DNA of 14,425 nt from Leucogyrophana mollusca (GCA_021014945.1 MU266786.1:1-14425), one strand, 5' to 3'. Positions 1 to 10,047 are shown, counted from the stretch's first letter. Made by a program: numbers and translations. Notes: generated by a model not told the origin, from the letters alone.

Positions 1-123
1 ATCAGCGCTGTGGCTTCGTCCCTGGCTATTTCGACTGTGGAGTACAACATTACAAAGCACATTGACGACAACATCCATACAGAGATCGCACAACAGCCCG
101 TTATATTGGTATTGATTTATTGA
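1..123 (+). CDS. Possible 3' end of a plus-strand gene (partial, unidentified)
   Basis: Frame 1 is open from the window edge for 40 codons and ends in TGA at 121-123. The tail reads as ordinary protein (for example SLAISTVEYNITKHIDDN), better than the other two plus frames. It would converge on the minus-strand gene that ends at 161, leaving only 37 bp between the stops. It is too short to identify, no splice sites can be checked, and it could equally be 3' UTR or chance. Function unknown. Confidence 0.25.
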   Translation: MSAVASSLAISTVEYNITKHIDDNIHTEIAQQPVILVLIY

Positions 124-160
124 TAGACGGCCCTAGTCCACCCACGTTCGTAATGCTGCA

Positions 161-3100
161 TCACTGTGGGTTTGATTTCAAGTTCTGATCACCCCCGGCC
201 GGGGTGGTGCTTTGGCCTGGGGCCACGACTGCAGTCACCGCTGGCAGTTGCTCGTCTATCTGGGATATTTTCGACCATGCTGGTAATGTCATACCTTTGG
301 CACGGTCAATTATTTCGCCTCGCTTCGCGCGCACTGTGGCCTGGAGCTGTGCGCCGTAACGAGAGAGGCGGAAGAGAAAAATGGCGAGCTGGAAAGTCTG
401 CAATGGGTCCTGGAGGTCATATTGTCGAACGTTGCGCTCCATGATGAAAGTTTTCTAGCCAGGCCGCGATTCATCACCTGGTAACGCTATTGGTGAGAAA
501 CTACGCACCTGTCCATTCGACCAGGCGAGCCAAAGAACACCTTTGGTACAAGACACAACAAGACCGAAAATAGGCTGATTCGTGATCCCAATGGCCTCGA
601 GGAACTTGAGGGAGGAGACGCAGTAGATTCGGGTTTGATTCATGGACTGGAAGACGGTGCTCGCGGATTTCTTGTATTCTGCAACAAGCACGGGTAACAA
701 GATATCTTGATCATGCTTCCCTTGGGGACGCCGTTCCTTCCTCCCACCTTGTGCCTGTTTAAGTGTAGGTGACAAGACCAAAGGACTTGGGTTGACAGAG
801 AAACTATTCTCTAGATAGTTCTCCCTTGGCCCTCCAGACTCCGCCGACTTGCCTTCAAATTCAGCTGGCTTAGATGGCGGTTGGAGATACTGGGATTTGC
901 TCTTCGTAGATGCCAACCCGTCAGTACCCTGTGATTGATGGGGATCCGGCTCTTCGTCTGTTTCCTCCAACTCCTCTTCATACCCGGGATGTCGAACTAA
1001 AGCGAATCGATGCAAAAATTTGACCTTTTTAACCCTGGAGGGCAGAGAAGATCGTATCAGTGAGGCTAGATTTTGGCAAGGTGCCACGAGGATTGCATCG
1101 CATCTGCCGGTTACTGGCTCCTTCAATGAGTGATGCTGGACAGACAGATGTAAAGCCTGTGAATCCGCTAAGCGATTGGCAACATTGACATGAAAAAGGT
1201 TGGCTTGCGAGGAGGCGAAGGATGTCTGGTTCATCGCCTCCAGAAGGGTAGGGCTGTGCATAAATTCGCGACTCATCACTGCATGCGCAGCGCTACAGTG
1301 AGCGACGTATTGGGTGACAAGTGCCATCTGACCCTTGGAGAAGCCAGGGAAGTCGTCAACCGCGGGATTCCGAGGGCAATTCAGCGTTCGCTCGAGCCTA
1401 TATGTAGTAGTAAGGACCGGGGATCTGTTCTGATAGAGGTATGTCCAAAACGCACAGAACATCGAGGAAGTTGTTATAACTGTGTTTTGTTTGCAACATG
1501 TAAAAACGGGTGAACAACACGTCCCAGGGGTTGCGCCTTTCGGCCTCGTTGGCGCTGCGATCGTTGGAGGCAGCTTCACGAGAGTACGCGCCGTGAGTAA
1601 TGCCGAGAAGTGCCGATAGTCTATTCGAGATGAAATTGCTGTCATCGTCACCAAGGGATCCAGAGATACTGTTTCTATTCAGCAGATATCCTTCGAACAA
1701 GTTGGTTCGATAGGTTTCCATGTCCTTGTCCACCGCAGGAAGTTCTTTCTGGAGGAAACATGAAGGGCACCCGCCGCAGAAGATTCATCACACATACCTC
1801 AGACTTCCACGAGTCCGGCCAGGAAAAGGCCGTCATCTCATCGTAGAAAGCTATTTTTTCATTAATGTCCTGCTCCTCGGTAGTCTTCCCAGGCAGCTTG
1901 ATCCGCCCGATTGTGAAAGCGCCACGTTCGAATAGCCAATTATAAATAGAGTGATTATTGTCAAGCTCAGTATCGGTCATAGTCGCAAAGCTGCAGATAA
2001 GGGTTATTGTCATTCGCATGTAATCCTCAATATTCCGACTACGCACACTAAATTAGCAAGGCTCGTTGTTCCGGTGGCACTGGAACGAGCTTTCGACTTG
2101 GGTTCTTCTTGTGTGCGTGGTTTGCTCGAGGACTTGATTTTCTTAGATTGGGGGGACGAGGCCTCACGCAAGGTCCTACCCGCCGAATCAATCCTAATCA
2201 ATAAGTCCCCAGCATTCAGAGAAATAGATCGTACTGTCTTCCTCCCGAGCTCGTCACCGAAGGCTCAACTGGAGGTTGGAGTTGACTGACAAGGTGTTAG
2301 CCACTTGCAACTGGTTCGTGCACTTTTGACTAACGATTTCGACACTTGACGCGTGGACCTGCGAGGGGGTTCGAGCCTGTTGTCTCGGATACTGCCTTCA
2401 TTCAGGAAAAGTGGGCGTTGGTTCTCTCGAACAACGCTCAAATTTGTTCCTTCAGTGAAATACGTTGGAAGTGCAGATGGTGTATGAAGCGAAGCTGAAG
2501 ACGATGTCATATTTTCGCTGTGCAAACATCATGATTTAGATGCTCAACATCGATAAGGCGGAGACGTCTACCTCGCACTTGTTTGCACGAGGACATCGTG
2601 GGTCCAGCGAGCCACTCGCTCGGTAGAGTGTCCTCTTACTTCGTTTTCGAAGTCAACTAAATCAGATCTCCACGATAAGAGAGGGCACGAGTTCGCATAT
2701 TCTATCGATGTGGCGTCAACAATCGCTTGGAAGTGGTGGTGTAACCCCAAAATGAATTGAGCGAATGAAAATGCGCCCATGGGGTGAGTCAGGTCAAATA
2801 TGCCTAACGAGGGGTCAGAATTCCCGGTATCGACACCGCAGGCCAGGTGGTCGATGGGCTGGTGTATACGTGAGATGATAAAACACTGGAGGACAGTCGC
2901 GCCATACCAACTCATCTTCATCTTTCTGGCGGGGTGCAGAGTCGAGCCACCCGAAAACGACTTTGACGGCCGTACCACCGTTCAAGACCTCGATGCCAAC
3001 CACAGGCTCCCGGATGCCCCACACGCGCCGCTGATACAGCGTGCTACGGACCAGGGGCACTATGGTATCCGAGTCTGCCACCAACAACATGGGAAGGACT

Positions 3101-3761
3101 GCACAAAAGCGTCGACCTCTGCCGGGGAGTATATGAGCTTGGAAGGGAAGGTCTATTGAATCTGCTGAGGACGCCGAATCGTCATCCGTGTCACCGTGGC
3201 TGGAGGCGTTCGAAGGTGGCGGTGGATCCACGACGTGTGAGACGAGAAGTGTGGCAACAGCATCGAGTTGCCCTTGCTCAAGGTATGAACCGTCCTGAGC
3301 ACGCGGGAGGATAAACGGAGCGCCTTCGCTGAGAACACGGCGCTTCGCAGTCAATATGCAGTTCAGCGTGTTCTGGAACCCACTCACAGTAGCAGTAAAT
3401 CATCAGAAAATGCCCGAGCGAGGGTTTCTACAAACTGCAGCCATAGTGAAGTAGCTGATCTGCTGTAACAGCATTCCGGACGTTGAACAAGGACCCGCAG
3501 ATCGGCCACAGTCGAAAGAACCAAGTGGAAGTAGCTTTTTACCGTACGCGGCTCGGACGGCCACGGTTCATCATCGAACGTGCTGAGAGGTCTTTGGGGG
3601 ATTCCACCAAGGAGCGCCATTAATTCGCACTCCTCGTCCGAGGCTGGAGGATAAGGTCCAGTAAATAGCCAAGCGGGAAGAGGGTATGATAGTAGCTTGG
3701 CCACGTCCTTCACATTGTCCGGCCAATCAGTGGAACAAACCGCACGATGTATCACGGTCAT
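161..3761 (-). CDS. Unknown 1035-aa protein with PD-(D/E)XK nuclease-like C-terminal region, 10 exons
   Basis: Spliced by eye. Exons in minus-strand order: 3761-3388, 3328-2908, 2858-2572, 2517-2324, 2268-2235, 2175-2047, 1990-1798, 1748-1456, 1397-509, 454-161. The sum is 3108 nt, 1035 codons plus TGA, with all phases matching and no internal stop. Introns are 49-61 nt, all GT-AG, several with clear branch points (GGCTAAC in the 2269-2323 intron). The ATG at 3761 is the first ATG in the open frame; non-ATG codons extend 20 residues upstream. Visible parts: FGWLD near residues 250-254; SLGIFDL near 282-288; a lysine-rich, possibly nuclear-localising stretch near 445-470; then D742 (GRCDAILV), ExK at 882-884 (LPVLVAEYKK), QxxxY at 896-900 (QTRIY), and a conserved-looking tail MERNVRQYDLQDPLQTF. 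D, ExK and QxxxY in this order resemble PD-(D/E)XK nuclease motifs, an inference from motifs only. Residues about 780-872 between the motifs are low complexity. I have an unverified impression of similar uncharacterised Agaricomycete proteins. Role unknown; nuclease activity is not established. Confidence 0.72.
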
Positions 3762-4319
3762 TCGAAGCAGAAGAACACGGGCGCGAAGGATTGGTTTCGA
3801 GTGCAACACGTTAGTTAACAACGTTTTGATACATAATTAATTTACATACACCACTGGGACATCTGACAGCATCTGACTGGGAAACACAAACTGCGCCAAT
3901 CACGGCCGATGTACCTCACATACCGAGTCATAAAGAAGTAACCCAACAAAAAGTGAGGAGGTTGCATAGTCGTATGTGCAAACATTCTTCATTCGAAACT
4001 TATACTGCACAGAATACGGACAGTGCACATTGGATGAAGCCTGTGTGTGGAGAAGGGCGAATCTTTGGGGTCTGTGCCGACCCTGGTTTAGGTTTATGAA
4101 CCCCCGCATAGTGTCACTGTCACGCTAGCGCTTGGAAAGTCAGTTTCACCGGGACATTTTACCAATAAGTTCCATTCTCCAGTAGTACACGCCGAAGTCT
4201 CTCGCGTATGGAATCGCCCTCATCGATGGCGACTGGAGGCGATCGACCGACTATATCCGCGCGGGACCCAATGGTGTCATCCTTACATGTTGTTTCAAGA
4301 TTAGCGACTGACTTAAACG
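3762..4319. promoter_or_regulatory. Divergent intergenic region between the unknown gene and the GCP2 gene
   Basis: This 558-bp stretch separates two start codons pointing away from each other and must hold both promoters or a shared one. I see no clear TATA box at a convincing distance from either ATG. The A/T-rich part around 3825-3850 lies 65-90 bp upstream of the minus-strand ATG. A 69-codon minus-strand open frame (4109-3900) has no recognisable features and was not called. The GCP2 ATG has an in-frame TAA at 4314-4316, so coding does not extend further up without another exon. Confidence 0.5.
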
Positions 4320-7277
4320 ATGGAGACTGCAGGTGCCACTTCGTCTGTGCAGTCCGCGAGTCACAGACAATATCGAGGTCGTGACAACATCAATGTCGAA
4401 TCAAGTCAAGCGACACGCCATCCTATCGCAGGTGAGTCACCCTTCGTGGCTCGAGAGCCTTGCCTAATCATTTGGCGGGAGGCACCAAGGACTCCTCCTT
4501 CATCACCGAAACATCTTTTACGCGCGCCCCGCTCAACTCACGCGTCTCTGCCACCCCGGTCATACCGAATGGCACAAGGAAAGTCAAACACGAAAGTCTA
4601 GGTCTATTACCACTGGACATACAGGAAGCCCTGATTCTGGAGGATTTGTCATATATTCTAACGGTATGCCAAAGTCTCCGAGCTCGCAATAGTCGTCTGC
4701 AAACACAGCTAATTCATGCCGCAAGGGTATCGAGGGTACCTATATCACATATGACACGGACTGCTCTGACGACCTCTCACGTGGAATGCATTTCATTCTG
4801 CCACCATCGCTAGGTCCCCACCCGGCCTCCTCGTACATACCAAAATGGCTGACGTCGGACTGCAGATCCCTCATTGCGGGACCTTACTGAACGGATATTG
4901 CCCACAGGCACATATTACACTGCCATATCGTCTTTCATTGAGCAACGAAGTCATTTCGATTATGGTTTAGTCAACCACGCACTTTGCGCTGTAATTCGAG
5001 ATATGCTCAGAGTATAAACCCTTGCCTCAATGGCCTCCATCGAATGCTCACCATACTTCAATAGGACTACCAAACTCTGCTATCGCAGCTCGACCATGTT
5101 TTTAACAATTCCTCGCATTTTACCCTCACAAAGCTCTGGTTTTACCTGCATCCGACACTCCGCACGCTGTCTCTCATATACCATCTTGTCTTGGAACTTC
5201 AAACCGTTGCTGACGCGTCATCTGGGTCCACCCCGGCATCCAATTCGTCGTCGACCTCTGATGCAGAGGCAGATGCCCGCGACGAGGCGCTTGGTCTCGG
5301 GGGTGCCAGATTTAAAGCCATGTTGTCCCTTGCAGCCAAGGACGCCGGAGCGGAAAGTGATATCGTCGTCAAGGGGGGTGAGGTCCTCACGATCATCTAC
5401 GAGCGGATGCAATCCATGTCTGGAGACCCGACAGCCCGCGCATTACATAGCGCGCTGTTGCGTGCGGCGGGGAAGCCATATGTAGCTATGATCAGGACTT
5501 GGACGACAACCGGTCGATTGTTGGATCCTTGCGACGAGTTTTGTGTGAAGGAGAACAAGTTCATCAACTTGAGTATACTAGAAATGGACTATACAGACGA
5601 GTACTGGGACGAAAAATACACAGTCAGTGCTCATTCTCCGTCCCACTTTGCACCCCCTTCCCGATTGATTCAAAAACTACAGCTCCGCGACGGATCCACA
5701 ACCTCGCCTTGGTCAAGAAGGCATCGTGCTGGGGTTCCTTACCCCCGACCGGCAAGTCGACGATTACCTGGTGGCGCATGTATACCACCTTTGCTTGAAG
5801 GGTGGAAACACAAGATACTCTTGGCAGGCAGATATCTGAACGTCATTCGGGAGTGCAGCACCGACATTGCCCAAATTCAGTTCTACTCAAACGAGGAGGA
5901 GTTGTCGATGCATGATGAAAAGTCAGTCATTTCAACCGTTGGCCTCCTTCAAATCACTGACTGCCAGACAGACTCTACGATTTCATTGAAAATGCCTACC
6001 AACACGCGAACCATACTTTGTTGCAGCTTTTATTGAAAGATCAGCAACTCATCCCTCGCCTACGAACTCTCAAACGCTACTTTCTACTGTCGCAATCGAC
6101 GTATCTGAGGCATTTCTTGGAACTTTCGCACACTGAGTTGCGCAAGTCAGCACAATCAGTGTCGATTACAAAGCTGCAAAGCCTACTGGATCTGGCAGTG
6201 AACACCGATGCAGCCGAAGGATTAGGCAACGTTGACGATGTGGTGTTTAGGGAGGACCTCAAAGTCACGTTGGCCGGAAGTGAACTTTATGAATGGTTGC
6301 TCGAGGTTGCGAGTGTGAATGGTGTTATTGGCGACGAGGGAAGCGGACCTACCAGTGACAAAGGCCGCAGAGAGAGGGAGAAGAGGAAAGAGAAAGAGAG
6401 AGACGACAAGAAAATACCAGGTGAAGATTTCAACGACCGTATGATGATTTGCTCACTAATCTCACACTCCCAGCGATCGACGCTCTAGTCCTAGACTACA
6501 CCGTCAAGTTCCCTCTTTCTCTGGTAATTTCCCGCAAGACCATTCTTAATTATCAGTTGCTCTTCCGGTTTTTGCTTTATCTAAAGCACGTTGAGCAATC
6601 CTTATCGTCGATGTGGATCGAGCACAAGACTTCGCTGTGGAGACATGCGGTGCCAAATCACCCCGAACTAGAGAAGTGGCGCTTTCGGATTTTTCTGTTA
6701 CGCGCCAAGATGTTGGCATACGTGCAGGAGATTCTTGCATTTTCAACGTTCGAAGTGCTTGAACCCAACTGGCGTGTCCTCGAGACAAAGCTAGCAAAAG
6801 TGACCACGGTGGATCAGCTCATGATGAATCATGCAGATTTCCTCGATACATGTTTGAAAGGGTGCATGTTGACGAGCTCGAAATTGCTCAATGTATGTGG
6901 ATGATCAACCTTTTGTAAGGTGTTGTTTAATGCTCATGTTTTGCACGTGTAGACGCACTCTCGACTCATGGTGACGTGTTCAACCTTTGCTCAATATACT
7001 TCGGCCTTCAGCAAGCACGTCAACAAAGCCTTGGCTGCGGTCGGGACGTCCGAAGGGGACCAAGAAATGGCCGAGCGCTGGGTGTTTTTATCGAAGTTTG
7101 AAACTCACTTCGATTACTGGTATGCAGGATGTCTCCGCAGCTCCTTTGGAACGCTGACCATACACCGACAGGTTCAATCTGAATCTCGATCATATCCAGC
7201 TTGATGCATCAAGTGGGAATGTATCTTTGCTTCCCTTGGTGATGCGATTGAAAAGCATTCAAGCTGACCATGCTTGA
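4320..7277 (+). CDS. SPC97: Spindle pole body / gamma-tubulin complex component Spc97 (GCP2 type), 10 exons
   Basis: Spliced by eye. Exons: 4320-4431, 4482-4663, 4726-4813, 4866-5011, 5065-5622, 5683-5921, 5972-6420, 6474-6892, 6953-7119, 7172-7277. The sum is 2466 nt, 821 codons plus TGA, all phases consistent. The start ATG has A at -3 and G at +4 and an in-frame TAA just upstream. The N-terminal ~75 residues look disordered. The GCP N-terminal region begins near LPLDIQEALILEDL (residue 80) and includes the hallmark near 315-340 (MIRTWTTTGRLLDPCDEF, then CVKE) and ILEMDYTDEYW (347-357). The C-terminal helical GCP region includes LLKDQQLIPRL, LYEWLLEV, DYTVKFPLSLVISRK and FLSKFETHF. A short charged insert (KGRREREKRKEKERDDKK) lies near 570-590. 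Spc97/GCP2 pairs with Spc98/GCP3 in the gamma-tubulin small complex that nucleates microtubules at the spindle pole body. The intron at 4814 has an atypical GTCCCC donor, yet the splice restores LPPSLDPSLRDL and has a CTGAC branch point. GCP2 is preferred over GCP3 by overall similarity. Confidence 0.93.
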
Positions 7278-7450
7278 GCCGAGTCACGCGAAATCCTATG
7301 GTGCCGTATCTGTACACAAAAAAATCGGCAACCTACGGAATGGGTGTGCGCGGTACACGGGTGCGGGCGCGCCGCATAGGATATCAGGTCAAATGCAACC
7401 CTCGAGGAATCGTCGTAATCATACTCCAGTATCTATTAACACAACACTGC
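7278..7450. other. Short convergent intergenic spacer
   Basis: Only 173 bp lie between the stop of the GCP2 gene (7275-7277) and the stop of the GH5-like gene on the other strand (7451-7453). Both 3' UTRs and both polyadenylation signals must fit here or overlap the neighbouring gene, so overlapping antisense 3' transcript ends are likely. No clean AATAAA was seen on either strand. Confidence 0.6.
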
Positions 7451-8970
7451 CTACCAGTACGTATATTCTGCTTCGTAACCAGGGCAAGCCACTGCAGGGA
7501 GGTAAGTGCTAACATTCTCTCCCTTCATCCTGAAAAGGTGCTGCCTAATCTCGGTGATCTGGGTATTATTCTGGATGGTGTTGGCCGGATTACCATACTG
7601 CAGCGTCTCGCCGTCTGTGTGGTTGACGTAGATCAAGCAGTCAGGTACCTATACCACAAACTTGAGTTAGCATGAGCCCCACAAGGACACTGATGTTCGA
7701 CGTACATCATGCATGAACAGACTCCAAAAGTGGTCTCCGCCGACGGTCGGGTTCGTCTCAATCACCTCAAAGAATTGCGGGAGTGGCGCTGCGAGCGGGT
7801 TGTTCGCGGTCCAGTCGTACTCGCCCGCGATGTAGACCTTATCGACGGACTTGACGAGAGTGATGTCGTCCTCGAGCTTCGTGATGTTGGGCGGGTAGAA
7901 GTGGTCGGAGAAAATGTCGATGGAGGGGATCGTCAAGTGCGTGGCGTTGACGCCGTATGTGCCGTCGATCACGAGCTTGGCGGGGGCGAGCTCCTTGATG
8001 TAGTCCTACGCGAAGGCACGAAGTCCCGTGTCAGCAAACACCCGGATCAAAATGGTGGATACCAAGGCTCGATACGTACTGCTATTTGCGTCGTCCATTC
8101 CACAGGGACCCACATGTCGCCGAAGATAGGTCCACCAAGTTCGTTTCCGGTCTCGTACGCGAAGATCGTGGGGTCTTCGGCGTAGGTGAGGCCGGTGTAT
8201 TGGTTTTTATGGGTGATGAGGACTTTGATGTAGTTTTTGAAGTCGTCGATGATGGTCTGGTTCGTGTAGAACTGCATGACCTCGGGGTTGGTCGAGTCGT
8301 CCCCTGTGAGGTTGAACCCAGCCCATCGGAGGAAGACGTACTTCCCGCCATGGTAGTAGTCCTGCAAGAGGAGGTCAGCAAACGAGGAACCTGGTCATCA
8401 TCGCACAAAACGGATACGTGGACTCACGTAATTGTCAATCAACGGCGAGAATATGCGGAGACCGTGCTGTCTCGCCTGGTACACAGCCCAGTCGATCGTG
8501 TTGAACGCAGCCTCGTTAACGACGCCGAGCTCGGGCATGACACTCAGCGGGTTCCCGACGCTAATACCAAGTGTGTGCCCACGGATAGTTCTCGCGCCCA
8601 TAGTCTGCAGCGTGTTCATCACCTCCGTGATTCGGCCGTACGTGGGGTAGCTCGCGTTATACGGGGCGTAGAAGGGCTGCCCAGGCGGGGGGATGACGTT
8701 CTCGTCGAGACCGAGCCAGTAGACGTTGGCGCCGCTGGTGGTCCACCGCTCGCCGTTCAGCATGAGCGAGGAGCCGGAGCGCGTGATGTAGGTGTTGCGG
8801 AGAAGGTCGACGGCAATGGGCTGCGTGAATGTCTCGATGATTTGCGGCGTCAGCGGGACGGAGGGGGAGACGAATTGGGAGACGAGCGCTTGGATGGAGG
8901 CATTGAGGTCGGGGGCCGCGGTGCAGAGCGGGAGGACCGCAAGGGCCGGCGTCAGGGACAGCAGTTTCAT
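7451..8970 (-). CDS. Secreted glycoside hydrolase family 5-like protein (endo-beta-1,4-mannanase-like), 4 exons
   Basis: Exons in minus-strand order: 8970-8428, 8361-8080, 8005-7706, 7648-7451; 1323 nt, 440 codons plus TAG. All three introns are phase 0: 66 nt (GTGAGT donor), 74 nt (GTACGT donor) and 57 nt (GTACGT donor, GCTAAC branch point). The ATG has A at -3. Residues 1-19 (MKLLSLTPALAVLPLCTAA) look like a secretion signal. Landmarks: ANVYWLGLDENV, then ARTIRGHTLGISVGNP, then LIDNYDYYHGGKY across the first splice, then ETGNELGGP with N254-E255, the likely acid/base; DHFYPP at 309-314; and VYIAGEYDW with E337, the likely nucleophile. Two glutamates on strands 4 and 7 with an upstream asparagine fit clan GH-A, family 5. 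Several Asn-X-Ser/Thr sequons fit an extracellular glycoprotein. There is no carbohydrate-binding module. It probably attacks mannan or a related beta-glycan in plant cell walls; substrate and GH5 subfamily are inferred, not shown. Confidence 0.88.
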
Positions 8971-9022
8971 GGTGAAGGCTCGAGGACGGGCTCGGGGGGT
9001 TATTCCGCCTGAAATTCCTGCA

Positions 9023-9030
9023 GTATATAT
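9023..9030 (-). promoter_or_regulatory. TATA-like element upstream of the GH5-like gene
   Basis: The minus strand reads ATATATAC here, about 55 bp before the ATG at 8970, a normal distance for a fungal TATA box with a short 5' UTR. Further up, CTGGGG (9049-9054) and GTGGGG (9272-9277) match the SYGGRG core bound by CreA/Cre1 carbon-catabolite repressors. Such short matches arise often by chance, so repression by glucose is only a possibility. Confidence 0.4.
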
Positions 9031-9656
9031 CTACAACGAATATCGTACCTGGGGGAGGCATACGAGAGGCACGGGACGCCGCAGAGCGTCACTACGCGAG
9101 GTTTCACCGAGAGCCGAAGCGTCGCTTGGGAAAAACACGCATAAAATATTGGCATGGTGGTTTTTTAGAGAAAGAGAATGGTGTCCGCGTGTTCAAGAAA
9201 TGGTGCATCGTCACGGGACCCTGCAATAGGTGTTTTTGCGGGGCTATACCTGGCTATACTTGTTTCTTAGAGTGGGGCTCGGAGTGAACCAATCTTCCTG
9301 CATAATCGTTTACCGGTGGTGGTAGGGTAGGCGTAAATTGGTATGCACCCTGACTGGAAATGCCGGCTCCGAGGACATCCTGGCACCGTCAGTTCGGGCT
9401 TCAGGCTTCATGCTCCAAGCGTCTTCCGGCCTATGTTGTTGATCCTAGGATTCAGGACCATGTCCCAGCATTTGCAACTCCATCCTTGCGTCCCTCTGAG
9501 GGCCGTGCATCATTGAAGAAGAAACCCACGAGTAGAAACGGGAATGAACAGGTATTGATACAATCATAGGCTTTGGTTGGTAAAAAGGTCAATCGATCGA
9601 GACGCACGCACAAATTGAAGCGGGAGCAGAAAATGCTCGGCCTTCTCCGAGTCTGT
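9031..9656. other. Intergenic region, no gene seen
   Basis: This holds the distal promoter of the GH5-like gene and then unremarkable sequence. The longest plus-strand frames here (for example 9360-9569, 69 codons) show no recognisable domain, codon pattern or splice context. A plus-strand frame from 8086 to 9012 is antisense to the GH5-like exons and is explained by their base composition. Confidence 0.5.
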
Positions 9657-9716
9657 GTATAAATGTCCTTTTCCTTTTACTTCGAGTCTCTCGACTTGGT
9701 CTACTCGTCTACTGAT
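9657..9716 (+). promoter_or_regulatory. Orphan promoter-like element: TATAAA plus pyrimidine-rich initiator
   Basis: GTATAAATG (TATAAA at 9658-9663) is followed by a pyrimidine-rich run and then CTACTCGTCTACTG just before an ATG at 9715. This is the layout of a fungal core promoter with a transcription start about 30-40 bp downstream of TATA. The ATG opens only a 24-codon frame, and no spliced gene could be built downstream, so any transcript would be non-coding or encode a very short peptide. It could be chance. Confidence 0.3.
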
Positions 9717-9814
9717 GAACCAACCCTCTGATTTCAGCACGCCATCCGGCCCATGTCTTCCGTGTCGAGGGTGGGGGCAGAGACATTGAAGCGCGTTTAG
9801 GTCGAGATAGGTGT

Positions 9815-10047
9815 GGGCGCTGTAGGAATCGCGTCCTATGCTCTAGTGCTAGCGTCTGAGATGCTGATTGCGTCAGCGCCCACCTTGCCTTACCATCACC
9901 CATCACCCCGCCCTTCCGTCTAGTAATCGGCTCGCTTATGTTTGGACGCCCGACGCCCTTTTCCCCTAGCCGTGATGCGGCATCGATATGGACGCTGTCG
10001 GATTCGAGACCCATGCTCTAATGCAAGCGTCTGGGATGCCGATTCCG
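9815..10047 (+). repeat. Diverged 58-bp direct duplication, 175 bp apart
   Basis: Bases 9815-9872 and 9990-10047 align without gaps over 58 bp with about 11 mismatches (roughly 81% identity by eye). Shared blocks include ATGCTCTA and AGCGTCTG. The DNA between and after them is pyrimidine-rich on the plus strand with weak similarity, so this may be a decayed tandem duplication of about 175 bp. No coding role seen. Confidence 0.6.

Noticed and set aside
3795..3849. GTATGT donor (minus strand, 3849) and perfect CTAAC branch point (3814-3810) upstream of the unknown gene's ATG, suggesting a 5' UTR intron
   Set aside because: No AG acceptor follows at a usable distance; the next AG is about 100 nt on, inside the coding exon, so the pair is probably chance.
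3900..4109. 69-codon minus-strand frame as a possible upstream exon or small gene
   Set aside because: No recognisable content, no compatible splice into the 3761 start, and the downstream gene is complete without it.
8086..9012. 308-codon plus-strand open frame
   Set aside because: It lies antisense to exons of the GH5-like gene, whose GC-rich third positions leave the opposite frame open; the product is a charged low-complexity string with no domain.
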